DNA of 11,911 bases, from assembly GCA_005879255.1 (NCBI GenBank), contig VBKY01000305.1:8529-20439 (forward strand), read 5' to 3'. Source of the stretch: Deltaproteobacteria bacterium. GTDB lineage: Bacteria > Desulfobacterota_B > Binatia > UBA9968. Numbering within the stretch: the first letter of the stretch is position 1; every line of letters starts with the position of its first letter. Positions 5,700 to 11,911 of this stretch are shown here, piece after piece. The translations under genes and the position numbers were made by a program. Under the pieces are notes generated by a model. That model was not told the DNA's origin. It was given only the letters and a program-made list of their open reading frames with translations, and searched no databases.

Positions 5700-5807
5700 T
5701 TACTGCAGTTTGTTCTTGCCGGTTTCTACCAAAATATTGGTGAGGTCGTCCACTAGCGGTATGAGGCGAGAGACGAAGTCTCCGAATTGCGCCGTTCGTT
5801 TAGCCAT
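5700..5807 (-). CDS. 35-aa small protein with a decayed second copy at 6749-6827
   Basis: A tiny frame starting MAKRTAQFGDFVSRLIPLVD and continuing DLTNILVETGKNKLQ. The evidence that it matters is that the same sequence recurs about 1 kb to the right on the same strand (6749-6827), including the ATGGCTAAA start, the ATTTTGGTAGAA segment and the lysine-rich end. The second copy has a stop in codon 4 and an internal deletion. The middle is amphipathic or hydrophobic (FVSRLIPLVDDLTNILV), so a short helix is likely. No obvious ribosome-binding site lies close to the ATG. It is upstream of the 63-aa gene on the same strand. Function is unknown, and the coding status rests on this copy being open. 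Confidence 0.4.
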   Translation of the reverse strand: MAKRTAQFGDFVSRLIPLVDDLTNILVETGKNKLQ

Positions 5808-5897
5808 TTGCACGACCGGAGCAGTTCATCGCCGATTTAAGATGACCGATCTCCGAGGCGCGCCGCTATTTGCCAGGAATTACCGCGCCTAGTTAGC

Positions 5898-5936
5898 AAC
5901 CGGGAGCTGATTGTCTATGAGGCTCCCGTTCTTTTT
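5898..5936 (+). terminator. Rho-independent terminator, plus strand
   Basis: CGGGAGC (5901-5907) pairs with GCTCCCG (5922-5928) across a 14-base loop and is followed by TTCTTTTT. The outer AA/TT could extend the stem past a bulged C. The T-run is only on the plus side. No convincing plus-strand gene ends just before it, so it may end an unidentified transcript or be a relic. Confidence 0.65.
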
Positions 5937-6272
5937 CGGCAAAAGACGAATCGACAATTTAACCTGATTCTTTTGGCGGTGACTTTTAGCAGGCAAAGTT
6001 GCCGTTTAGTCAAGTGGAGTGCAATTCTCATAAGTAAATTTAATTTCTTCAAAGTTCGTCACGTCTCCATCGATGATGAGGGTACAATGCTTGCTCAAGC
6101 ATCTTTTGCTTAATAGGGGAACCACAACTCGCCCGAAGGCTCACGGAACAGCGAGAGCGGTCATGAAATACTGGGCGCCGGAAGCACATTCTGCTCTCCC
6201 CATTCCGCATTCTATTTTGACACGGAGGTAAAAACTAAAATCAGCTCAACCAGGAAAGGGGGTGAACGATTC
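5937..6272. other. upstream region of the Flp pilin gene
   Basis: No gene. A TTGACA hexamer is at 6217-6222, but no good -10 lies at standard distance. A stretch at about 6141-6185 (ACGGAACAG ... TGAAA ... GGGCGCCGGAAGC) could fold and loosely recalls a c-di-GMP-I riboswitch, but key conserved bases are missing. Confidence 0.3.
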
Positions 6273-6467
6273 ATGGAGCTTTTAAAACGTTTGTTAGTCG
6301 AGGAGGACGGTCAAGGTCTAGTTGAGTACACTTTAATCGTTGTTCTGGTGGCCTTGGTCTTCTGGGTCGCGATTAAGAATACCGATATTGGCAGTCAGTT
6401 GGCCAGCGGCTGGAGTAAGGTCACGGCTTGCGTCACTAATCCCTCGGCATGTGATTCTTCATCGTAA
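6273..6467 (+). CDS. Flp/Fap-type pilin, orphan
   Basis: A 64-aa prepilin of the Flp family, the major subunit of Tad pili used for surface adhesion. It has a short charged leader (MELLKRLLVEEDG), then the processing motif G13-Q-G-L-V-E18-Y19. The prepilin peptidase would cut after G13, leaving Glu at +5 and Tyr at +6 as in known Flp pilins. A single hydrophobic helix TLIVVLVALVFWVAI (about 20-34) follows. The C-terminal part has two cysteines (C53, C60), which is unusual for the shortest Flp pilins and could form a disulfide. The ATG at 6273 has a strong GGGGGTG site. No tad assembly genes, prepilin peptidase or second pilin are in the window, so it must rely on a distant tad locus or be a stranded copy. 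The frame is intact. Confidence 0.88.
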   Translation: MELLKRLLVEEDGQGLVEYTLIVVLVALVFWVAIKNTDIGSQLASGWSKVTACVTNPSACDSSS

Positions 6468-6748
6468 GGCTAGGGTTTTTGTTGTCGAATGAAGCGTGGT
6501 TCGGAAGTGAGATTCCCCGCACATCTGGGCCACGGTTCGTTGAGTTTTGTTCGTACGCAAAGCACCTAATTCGGCGCTTCAACCGATCACGTGACACCGA
6601 TGGATATGCGCAGGCACGGCGTCGTCAACGTACAAAATAAAATTCGAACTCTGCGAAACTGGAACTAGCATCTCCGGGTTCGCAGTTTACTGGGCGGATC
6701 ACGACCGTTGGAAGGACTTCAGCTGAAGTACTTACGCGGTTTCTGGAC
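6468..6748. other. intergenic, nothing identified
   Basis: I see no gene or clear terminator after the pilin gene. The right edge leads into the decayed copy of the 35-aa gene. Confidence 0.4.
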
Positions 6749-6827
6749 TCAGTGGAGCTTCTTCTTGCCCGCTTCTACCAAAATGTTGAGTCAGGTCGTC
6801 TCCATATCACGTTTTTCATTTAGCCAT
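6749..6827 (-). pseudogene. decayed copy of the 35-aa gene at 5700-5807
   Basis: The minus strand reads ATGGCTAAATGA, so the arginine codon CGA of the first copy has become TGA at codon 4. About 27 bases of the middle are missing. The rest aligns: GACGACCT, then ATTTTGGTAGAA, GGCAAGAA and a closing stop. The likeness continues upstream of the start (GGAACAGTTCATCG here, GGAGCAGTTCATCG at the first copy), so the duplicated block was larger than the gene. Confidence 0.6.
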
Positions 6828-6879
6828 GTACACAACTGGAACAGTTCATCGGTGCCGTAACAGTTGCTTTAGAGAATCA

Positions 6880-7210
6880 TCATCGATCAGCATGAGTGAA
6901 CCTTTTGAGTTTCCCGACGGCATCAAGCAGGTGCCACGCAGCTTCATACCGTGTCCAATCTTTCCGGGGTTTGTTGCTGTTGCCTACCGCGTATTTGCCT
7001 TTAACGGGAATATATACAGACGCGACGTTTCGCAAATGGGTTAGTGGAACGACATACACCTTGATTGTGCGACCGCTTCTCATTGCCCAGAGCGCCACCT
7101 TGGCTCTCTTCACCTCACGGTTAACATCGAAACGAGCGTATTCGCGACCGTTCGGTCCTTTGTCGCCCTTCCGAAGTTGAATGCTGCAGCACGCCGTTCA
7201 GAACCACCAT
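6880..7210 (-). pseudogene. conserved hypothetical protein, probably frameshifted near its start
   Basis: From about 7180 down to 6880 one frame reads a coherent basic protein: QLRKGDKGPNGREYARFDVN, KRAKVALWAMRSGRT, VPLTHLRNVASVYIPVKGKY, SNKPRKDWTRYEAAWHLLDAV. This frame has no ATG at its start, only an internal GTG at 7113, and is closed upstream by TGA. An ATG at 7210 in another frame (MVVLNGVLQHS) has GGAG about ten bases upstream and begins two bases after the stop of the preceding small frame, a typical coupled start. A one-base indel near 7175-7190 would join them into a protein of about 110 aa. If there is no error, only the GTG form (77 aa) could be made. I do not recognise the family; no membrane or signal segment is seen. 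Confidence 0.5.
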
Positions 7211-7212
7211 TT

Positions 7213-7332
7213 TTAGCGATCTCCAAGTGCGGTATGGAGCGCTTGGTTGAACAGAAAAGACATGCGGCCGCACCGGAATGCCTGATTCTTGCCGTCCGCG
7301 ACAGGCTTCTCGCTGGTGAGTTTCTTCAGCAT
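7213..7332 (-). CDS. 39-aa small frame upstream of and coupled to the next gene
   Basis: The frame starts at ATG 7332 (MLKKLTSEKPVADGKNQAFR) and ends FNQALHTALGDR. Its protein-like text also extends upstream of the ATG (REPLGGKSFSQDE) to the stop of the rearranged gene at 7393, so it may be the tail of a longer lost protein. Its TAA (7213-7215) is two bases before the ATG of the next gene. It could be a real leader-type gene or a relic. Confidence 0.35.
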   Translation of the reverse strand: MLKKLTSEKPVADGKNQAFRCGRMSFLFNQALHTALGDR

Positions 7333-7392
7333 CTCGTCCTGCGAGAAAGACTTCCCGCCGAGTGGCTCGCGATGGCAGTGATAGCGGTTTAG

Positions 7393-7579
7393 CTATCTTT
7401 TCTTGCGCTTTTGTCGTTTGAGGGTCGAAGAGAAAGAGCACCGATTGGAATATAGGCCAGCCACTAGCCTTCCCTCCAAAGAGGAATCCCATTATTAATC
7501 GCCTAGCGAAAGAAGCCATAGAGGAAGCCGTAAGAGGGCCTCTCAACCCCGAAGCTCTTTTCTTTGCTTTGTTTGCCAT
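7393..7579 (-). pseudogene. paralogue of the 61-aa basic protein with an inverted middle segment
   Basis: The two ends are on the minus strand and the middle on the plus strand. Minus 7579 to about 7556 encodes MANKAKKR (compare MAKAKTRTR). Minus 7422 to 7393 encodes LKRQKRKKR and a stop (compare LKRPKRKKK). Between them, the PLUS strand from 7440 to about 7547 reads TDWNIGQPLAFPPKRN and NRLAKEAIEEAVRGPLN, matching residues 16-50 of the intact protein at 791-976. So a segment of roughly 110-130 bp has been flipped. AGAAAGAGC (7431-7439) and GCTCTTTTCT (7554-7563) form an imperfect inverted repeat at the joints. Flipping it back does not restore the frame exactly, so small indels followed or accompanied the inversion. 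The gene cannot make the original protein as it stands. Confidence 0.7.
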
Positions 7580-7595
7580 GCCATTAGAATGGCAT
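7578..7595. promoter_or_regulatory. perfect palindrome over the start codon (possible operator)
   Basis: ATGCCATT-AG-AATGGCAT is a perfect 8-bp inverted repeat overlapping the ATG of the rearranged paralogue. The intact paralogue has a related sequence in the same place (CCATACATTTGGATGG at about 972-989). Conservation between copies suggests a protein-binding site, perhaps autoregulatory; this is inference. Confidence 0.45.
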
Positions 7596-7597
7596 AG

Positions 7598-7612
7598 GTA
7601 AAAACTTTTTAC
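7598..7612. repeat. second palindrome, GTAAAAA-C-TTTTTAC
   Basis: A perfect 7-bp inverted repeat around one central base, three bases from the first palindrome. Its A/T arms could be an operator half or part of a promoter. It has no counterpart at the intact paralogue. Confidence 0.35.
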
Positions 7613-7654
7613 ATCCCCTGCCTCCTCGCTCGATTTCTGACAGAATCACGCGGC

Positions 7655-8108
7655 CTATTGCAGCACGATGTACATTGCGGCAGCGAGGGAAACCGAGATC
7701 CCCGCTATCCAGGTTAACGAGAGTATCCATTTCTCGACCCGCAGTTTTCTTTTCACCTGCGCAAGCGTTAATTCCGCATCCCCCCAGCGTACGATAGAAA
7801 AATAACGTGGCTTCGCGCCACCGATGACTCCAACGGCCATGGGATCGTCTGTGCGACTCCAGATCTCTATGTGGTCAAACAAATGTGGGGCTTTTTTTGC
7901 TCTCTCTACCTCTGTACTCACGATGTCAGGAACAGGCACGCCATTAAACGAGTAGTGGAGACTCTCTACCTGTCTGTTACCCGTTAAACGGTAAGTATTT
8001 CCGCCACATTGTCAGTTCCTCTCCCGCCAATTCAGGATATGGTATCCCTGTTTCACTTATGTTTCCGGCAACCGCAGCCCTGTCGTTGTAATAAGTTTCT
8101 ATAAACAT
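7655..8108 (-). pseudogene. membrane-anchored hypothetical protein, frameshifted
   Basis: ATG 8108 has an excellent AAGGAGG six bases upstream and opens a 43-codon frame (MFIETYYNDRAAVAGNISET ... PYPELAGEELTMW) ending at 7977. Overlapping it, another frame reads a coherent protein: TYRLTGNRQVESLHYSFNGV, VPDIVSTEVERAKK, HLFDHIEIWSRTDDPMAVGV, RYFSIVRWGDAELTLAQVKR, and a single C-terminal helix WILSLTWIAGISVSLAAAMY. That frame has no start until a GTG at 7939, which has no ribosome-binding site, and it is closed upstream by TGA. One indel near 7990-8015 would unite the two into about 150 aa: a cytoplasmic or periplasmic domain with a C-terminal membrane anchor. I do not recognise the family. A sequencing error is possible. 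Confidence 0.55.
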
Positions 8109-8729
8109 AAAACCTCCTTGCTACGGATACAAAGCGCTCGCATCGATTGTGCCATAACTATTGCGACAATCGGCAATAACATTTTGGAAAATTTCACTCT
8201 CATTTGTCCTAGCCATGAGAATTTCGCTGGCGGTGCAGTTGCAAGAATAGAACAAGCAAAATTATTTTCACGGACACGTAAGCACCGACCGCATTCTGAA
8301 TGTCACCCTGCAATACTGTTTCGGAGGTCTACCCAGCGACTTTGCTGGCATCGATTAAGCCCGGCTTTTTCCGGTTCAATGCGTGCCGATGAGGATTCAA
8401 TTTCAAAAATTCGGGCGGAGATCAGAAATGAGCTGTCCGAGGCTGTGCTAGATGCTCGATGCCCCTGGAGGGTAATTAGACGGATTTGCCCATTCTCGAA
8501 TGACGATGCAAGCGGCCCCGGTCATCCATCATTACCCGGTAATCCTGCTATGGGCATAGAATAGCGATGGAAGGGATTTTTCCTGAGATTTGCGTTTCGT
8601 TCTGTCGATCCTGTATGGATTCGAATGGAGGTTGCGGCTATCAGAAAAGCTCAAAGGAAAGCGACTGGCTGACATAAGCTTTGTGGCGCGTCGCCGAGGG
8701 CATCGCGCTATGACGAGTTGGAGCGTGTA
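8109..8729. other. intergenic, no supported gene
   Basis: A plus-strand open frame at 8118-8564 starts at a TTG inside the reverse complement of the neighbour's ribosome-binding site and shows no domain. The minus strand is full of stops. The right part should carry the promoter of the DUF3047 gene, but I cannot place it. Confidence 0.4.
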
Positions 8730-9434
8730 ATGTTCTGTCTTGGCTTGCTGAAGTCCAGTAATGCATGGGTGGGTTTGATGTCCGCGGCTTTCCTTGCGCT
8801 TCTCACGGCTGCCGGCGCCGGTCGCGTCGTCGTGATCGAGGACTGGATGACGGAAGCGGTGAGCCGAAGAGGAATTCCTTCGGGCTGGACGGGCGAAGCC
8901 TTTGGACAGCGAGCCGATTATGATTTCACGATCGAGCAAAGCGTCGGCAGGCGGGTTCTCCACCTTGAGAGTCGAAACGACCATTCCACCATCGCAAGAG
9001 ACATCACAAGCAAAGTGAACCTGAAGGAAACCCCAATCCTGGAATGGACTTGGAAGGCGACCATTCTCCCAACGGGCGGCGACTTACGGCGGAAAGAAAC
9101 CACGGATATGGCCGCTCAACTGTATGTTGTATGGCCGCGATTTCCCGCACTCCTTCGCTCGCGGATTATCGGATATGTCTGGGATGCGACGACTCCTGCG
9201 ACGACAATCGTGAAGAGCCAAAAGACCGGAACGGTCACGTTCGTGGTGATGCGATCAGGATCAGGAGACCTCGGCAAGTGGCTGACCGAACACCGCAACG
9301 TCGCCGAGGACTACGCGAAGATATTCGGCGAATTCCCCGATGATCCCAGTGCCATCACGATTTCGATTGACTCAAATGATACCCACTCGATAGCCGAATC
9401 CTTTATGGGGCCGATCGTTTTCCGCGCACAATGA
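8730..9434 (+). CDS. DUF3047 family secreted protein
   Basis: A 234-aa protein. Residues 1-30 form a signal peptide (short start, hydrophobic WVGLMSAAFLALLTAAGAG). The mature part has the DUF3047 order: 'GW' near the start (IPSGWTGEAFG), LHLESRNDHSTIARDI, the hallmark P-L-W-W-like strand (ETPILEWTWKATILPTGGD), an acidic/DMAAQLYVVWP block, GYVWDATTPATTIV, a VTFVVMRSGSGDLGKWLTEH block with RNVAEDYAKIFGE, then SIDSNDTHSIAESFMGPIVF. Family members are about 220-280 aa, so it is full length. The function of DUF3047 is unknown; the fold is presumed a beta-sandwich acting in the periplasm. I took ATG 8730 rather than the in-frame TTG at 8718; TTGGAG upstream may serve as the ribosome-binding site. 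It is transcribed alone, away from the decayed region. Confidence 0.85.
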   Translation: MFCLGLLKSSNAWVGLMSAAFLALLTAAGAGRVVVIEDWMTEAVSRRGIPSGWTGEAFGQRADYDFTIEQSVGRRVLHLESRNDHSTIARDITSKVNLKETPILEWTWKATILPTGGDLRRKETTDMAAQLYVVWPRFPALLRSRIIGYVWDATTPATTIVKSQKTGTVTFVVMRSGSGDLGKWLTEHRNVAEDYAKIFGEFPDDPSAITISIDSNDTHSIAESFMGPIVFRAQ

Positions 9435-9616
9435 GAAGCGTCTCCCGTCGCGTTTACGATCCAGTCAGACCGTGGCTTGAAAGCATTCTGGTTTGCCGCT
9501 CTCGATATAGGGAAAGAGCCGGAAATGTGATCCAGACAGATTGGGCGTCGAGTTCAGGACCTGCAAGTCGATTGCTCTTGTCACTACAATTAGAGATTAG
9601 CGCCCTTGCCACCTGA
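9431..9616 (+). CDS. short frame overlapping the DUF3047 stop (doubtful)
   Basis: An ATG overlaps the TGA of the DUF3047 gene (ATGA) and opens 61 codons (MRSVSRRVYDPVRPWLESIL ... LQLEISALAT). The overlap is typical of coupled genes, but the protein has no recognisable domain and an arginine- and serine-rich composition like noncoding DNA. Confidence 0.15.
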   Translation: MRSVSRRVYDPVRPWLESILVCRSRYRERAGNVIQTDWASSSGPASRLLLSLQLEISALAT

Positions 9617-9924
9617 GTGGAACGCTGCGATACATCACTTCAGCGAAAGCTACAGGAGAGGGATGATCGATACTCAGATTTCTGGATTAGCGGTAGTGCA
9701 ATTCCCGGCCCGCCAAGCTGACTTGACTTCGGGTGAACAGAATTCTTGGGTGTGCGCGCCATATTGTCGGCTACGTCAAACCTTCGATGTCCGGCCCCGC
9801 CGGCACGCGCAGAGTTTGCAAGACTCGCGTCGGACTAGCTCCAGGAAGACGGCGTGCTCTCAGCGAACTTGTCCAACTAGTCAACAGTGTCTCGCGTCAG
9901 GGCGGTTCTTTGTCCACAGTCGAG
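9617..9924. other. intergenic, nothing identified
   Basis: The open frames here (9606-9938 and 9733-10020, plus strand) run into the antisense of the VOC gene and show no domain. No RNA gene or repeat was recognised. Confidence 0.4.
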
Positions 9925-10344
9925 CTATTGGTACTTAGGATCTCCGTAGGTTATCAGCTCGATCAGGTTGTCGTCGGGGTCACGCACGTACAGACTGGTC
10001 CCGGGGCCCTGGGCGCCTGAGCGGGCGGCAGGCTCTTGGAGCACCGGAACTCCGGCCTGCTTGAGGAAGTCCTGCGCCTCCTGCACAGTTCCTTCCCACC
10101 GCAGGCAGAAATCCGCCGACCCGGTTGCGTAGCCAGGTGCGAAAGTGGGACTCTCGATCTCATATCGATCAACCACGTAGAGGTTCAGCTTCTGCGTCTC
10201 GCTGATGCGGATGATCGGACGGGTTCCCCGCCCGCCGGGACGCTCTTGCCAACCCGCTTCAAGGCCGAGCTTTCGGTAGAAAGCGAAGGTCTTTTCCAAG
10301 TCCGTGACCACAAGAACCCAGTGATCAATTGCCTCAATGCCCAT
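9925..10344 (-). CDS. VOC superfamily protein (glyoxalase/dioxygenase fold)
   Basis: A 139-aa protein with two beta-alpha-beta-beta-beta modules. Module one: IDHWVLVVTDLEKTFAFYRK (H8 is the usual first metal ligand) then RISETQKLNLYVVD. Module two: GYATGSADFCLRW (about 71-83), a helix AQDFLKQAGVPVLQEPA, and GTSLYVRDPDDNLIELITYG with E129 as the usual last metal ligand. The 'GSADFCL' and 'GA.GP..S.Y.RDPD.NLIE' blocks place it near the STM3117-like 'VOC family virulence protein' subgroup. In this subgroup the second-module His found in classical glyoxalases is replaced, so substrate and metal use are uncertain. ATG 10344 has GGAGGG at ideal spacing. It stands alone, 181 bp downstream of the ABC permease operon on the same strand. 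Confidence 0.88.
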   Translation of the reverse strand: MGIEAIDHWVLVVTDLEKTFAFYRKLGLEAGWQERPGGRGTRPIIRISETQKLNLYVVDRYEIESPTFAPGYATGSADFCLRWEGTVQEAQDFLKQAGVPVLQEPAARSGAQGPGTSLYVRDPDDNLIELITYGDPKYQ

Positions 10345-10525
10345 GGTCCCTCCTCGTCGAAAATTATTGGAGCGTCGATGCTAAATGTTCACGGTAATCG
10401 AAGTACACCTACCTGGACCTTTTCCTAGGCCTCACTGACACTACGGACAGCTAAATGGAGTTTCAACGTAAAATCTCCGCTCAGTCGCCAAATACCAGGC
10501 GCGATCCGCAAGACGATATCGATGC
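10345..10525. other. gap between the VOC gene and the ABC permease gene
   Basis: No gene or convincing terminator. It should hold the end of the permease transcript and the promoter of the VOC gene. Confidence 0.35.
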
Positions 10526-11443
10526 CTACACCATTCTCCTACTCAAGCTCCTGCGCATGCGCGGGTCCATGCGGTCCCGCAGGGCGTCACCCACCAAGGT
10601 GAAGGCCAAGATAACCCCCGCCAAGGCCAGTCCAGGGAAAATCGCCAACCAAGGTGCCACCTCTAGAAAGTCTTGGGCGTCCCTGATCATCGTGCCCCAA
10701 CTAATGTAAGGCATAGACAATCCAAGTCCGAGGTAGCTGAGGGACGCTTCCACGGTGATGGCCCGAGCAAAGTCGAGCGTCAATTGTACCGCGATGGGTG
10801 CCATGATGTTCGGTAGGATCTGCCTTACCAAGATGCGCGTCGGGCTTTGTCCCATGGCCCGCGCCGCATCCACATACTCCCGCTCTTTCTGCGTCAGCAC
10901 CCCGCTCCTGACCAGGCGCGCGTAGCGGGGAATGGAGCTGAAGGCAATGGCGAACCAGAGCATGATGACACTGGGTCCGGCCAGAGCCACCAGCGCCAGC
11001 GCAAGTACCAGAGACGGGAAGGCCATGATCCCTTCCATCACACGCTGAATCAGAGCATCAATGGCTCCGCCCACGTAGCTGCCCAAGGCTCCCAGCGGCG
11101 CGCCCAGGATCAACGCCATCACGACTGCCCCCACCGCCACCTGAAGACTAACCTGAGACCCGGCGATGATACGGGTTAAAACGTCCCTGCCGATGCGGTC
11201 CGTTCCCAACCAGTGCGCCCAGCTCGGGGCTTGCATCCGCACACCAAGGTCGGGCGCGTTCAAATCGTAAAGAGAGATGCCTGGCCCCACCAGGGCAACG
11301 AGAATGTAGAGAACGAGTAGAATGCCGCCCACCATGCCACGCCGGTCGCTGCCAGCGAACGCGATGATGCTGCGCGTGACGCTTGATGCCTGCGAAGCTG
11401 GACGTTCGAAGATTGAGGAGTCATCGGTGGCTCGAGCTTCCAT
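10526..11443 (-). CDS. ABC transporter permease, peptide/nickel type (DppC/OppC family)
   Basis: A 305-aa inner-membrane permease, one half of the channel of a binding-protein-dependent importer for di- or oligopeptides (nickel or other substrates are possible in this family). An N-terminal cytoplasmic tail (about 1-38) leads to TM1 (GGILLVLYILVALVGPG). Then comes the signature AHWLGTDRIGRDVLTRIIAG (about 76-95), several TM helices (about 100-127, 140-165, 210-225), the EAA loop EYVDAARAMGQSPTRILVRQ (about 189-208) that docks on the ATPase, and the conserved VEASLSYLGLGL. A last TM pair and the C-terminal DALRDRMDPRMRRS follow. Length is typical. ATG 11443 has GGAGG just upstream, in the 17-bp gap after the partner gene, so the two are co-transcribed. 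The ATPase and binding-protein genes are not in view. Confidence 0.93.
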   Translation of the reverse strand: MEARATDDSSIFERPASQASSVTRSIIAFAGSDRRGMVGGILLVLYILVALVGPGISLYDLNAPDLGVRMQAPSWAHWLGTDRIGRDVLTRIIAGSQVSLQVAVGAVVMALILGAPLGALGSYVGGAIDALIQRVMEGIMAFPSLVLALALVALAGPSVIMLWFAIAFSSIPRYARLVRSGVLTQKEREYVDAARAMGQSPTRILVRQILPNIMAPIAVQLTLDFARAITVEASLSYLGLGLSMPYISWGTMIRDAQDFLEVAPWLAIFPGLALAGVILAFTLVGDALRDRMDPRMRRSLSRRMV

Positions 11444-11459
11444 TGCGATCCGTCCTCCA

Positions 11460-11911
11460 TTAACGATACCGGATCCGCGGGTCCAGCACCGTGTAGAGCA
11501 TATCGACCATCAGGTTGACTACGATCACGAGAAAGACCATGAACAAGACCACACCTTGGACGACAACGAAGTCCCGGGTGCGTATCGAATTCAACAGCAG
11601 ATAGCCTATGCCGGGATAGTTGAAAACGGACTCGACGATGGTGATCAGTCCACTGAGATAGGCCATCTGCAACCCCACCACTGTGAACGTCGTCATTAAC
11701 GAGTTGCGCAGCACATGCTTCCACAGGACCAGCCTCTCGCTCAGGCCTTTCGCCCTGGCGGTCCGAACGTAATCCTGCTGCATTTGTTCAAGGAAGTCTT
11801 GCCGCTGGAATCGTAGGACCGTGGCGGCAATGTTCAAGGCCACCACGCTCATCGGTAGGGCGATATGTTTCAAGAAACCTACGAAGTCTTCTTGCGGGCG
11901 CGTATAGCCAA
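11460..11911 (-). CDS. ABC transporter permease, DppB/OppB family (partial, 5' end outside window)
   Basis: The C-terminal 149 residues of the partner permease; the start lies beyond the right edge. It reads in from GYTRPQEDFVGFLKHIALPM without a stop. The EAA loop QDYVRTARAKGLSERLVLWK is followed by HVLRNSLMTTFTVVGLQMAY, then GLITIVESVFNYPGIGYLLL (the family's 'E..F..PG.G.L' block), IRTRDFVVVQGVV, a final TM helix (LFMVFLVIVVNLMVDMLY) and the ending DPRIRYR, a standard DppB C-terminus. It forms the heterodimeric membrane channel with the downstream DppC-type gene and directly precedes it, the usual dppB-dppC order. The frame is intact. Confidence 0.92.
   Translation of the reverse strand, partial: GYTRPQEDFVGFLKHIALPMSVVALNIAATVLRFQRQDFLEQMQQDYVRTARAKGLSERLVLWKHVLRNSLMTTFTVVGLQMAYLSGLITIVESVFNYPGIGYLLLNSIRTRDFVVVQGVVLFMVFLVIVVNLMVDMLYTVLDPRIRYR

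Noticed and set aside
7121..7579. 152-codon minus-strand frame
   Set aside because: It reads antisense through the inverted core and out of frame through the neighbouring small genes; only its first few codons are meaningful.
8118..8564. 148-codon plus-strand frame with a TTG start
   Set aside because: It begins inside the complement of the neighbour's ribosome-binding site and shows no recognisable domain or codon pattern.
9606..10020. Plus-strand frames of 95-110 codons
   Set aside because: They run into the antisense of the VOC gene and have no domain.
1..11911. CRISPR array or rRNA genes
   Set aside because: No regularly spaced near-identical repeats of 20-40 bases and no rRNA sequence were seen.

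Overview
The window looks like a piece of a soil, sediment or groundwater bacterial chromosome. The base composition is moderate. Several small proteins resemble families I associate from memory with Nitrospirota, Methylomirabilota and Acidobacteriota; that assignment is a low-confidence inference. Roughly the first 8.7 kb is a gene-poor, decaying accessory region. The last 3.2 kb is ordinary, intact chromosome.

Layout. 1-980: an excisionase-like HTH gene (minus) diverges from a zinc-ribbon/HTH gene (plus). Then comes a 61-aa basic protein gene (minus), which has a rearranged paralogue near 7.4-7.6 kb. 1054-1616: a 563-bp transposable unit with 18-bp terminal inverted repeats and a 6-bp target duplication. 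It carries one small 'WPPVW' gene and no transposase, and it sits in the 3' end of the 1611-2084 gene. 2.2-4.8 kb: four copies (perhaps five) of a sequence matching the anticodon stem, variable loop and T-loop of a bacterial tRNA-Phe. They are all on the plus strand, 0.7-1.0 kb apart, with a single gene in each interval: a 160-aa unknown, a frameshifted unknown and a TFIIB-type zinc ribbon. The last copy (4711-4767) is a nearly complete 3' portion of tRNA-Phe. This pattern suggests repeated integration of small elements at a tRNA-Phe attachment site.

5.2-8.1 kb: remnants and small genes. These are a receiver domain cut off just before its phosphorylation site, two tiny minus-strand genes, a plus-strand terminator, an orphan Flp pilin gene, a decayed second copy of one of the tiny genes, a frameshifted unknown, the paralogue whose middle segment lies inverted relative to its two ends, and a frameshifted membrane-anchored protein. 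8.1-8.7 kb holds no gene I can support.

8.73 kb to the end: a DUF3047 secreted protein (plus), a VOC/glyoxalase-family protein (minus), and two permease genes of a peptide/nickel (Dpp/Opp-type) ABC importer in one minus-strand operon that runs off the right edge.

No integrase or transposase gene is visible. The strongest candidates for something new are the tRNA-Phe-like repeats spacing out single-gene modules, the transposase-less cargo-bearing element, and the internally inverted paralogue with a shared palindrome at the start codon. All calls come from reading the sequence; no database search was run.
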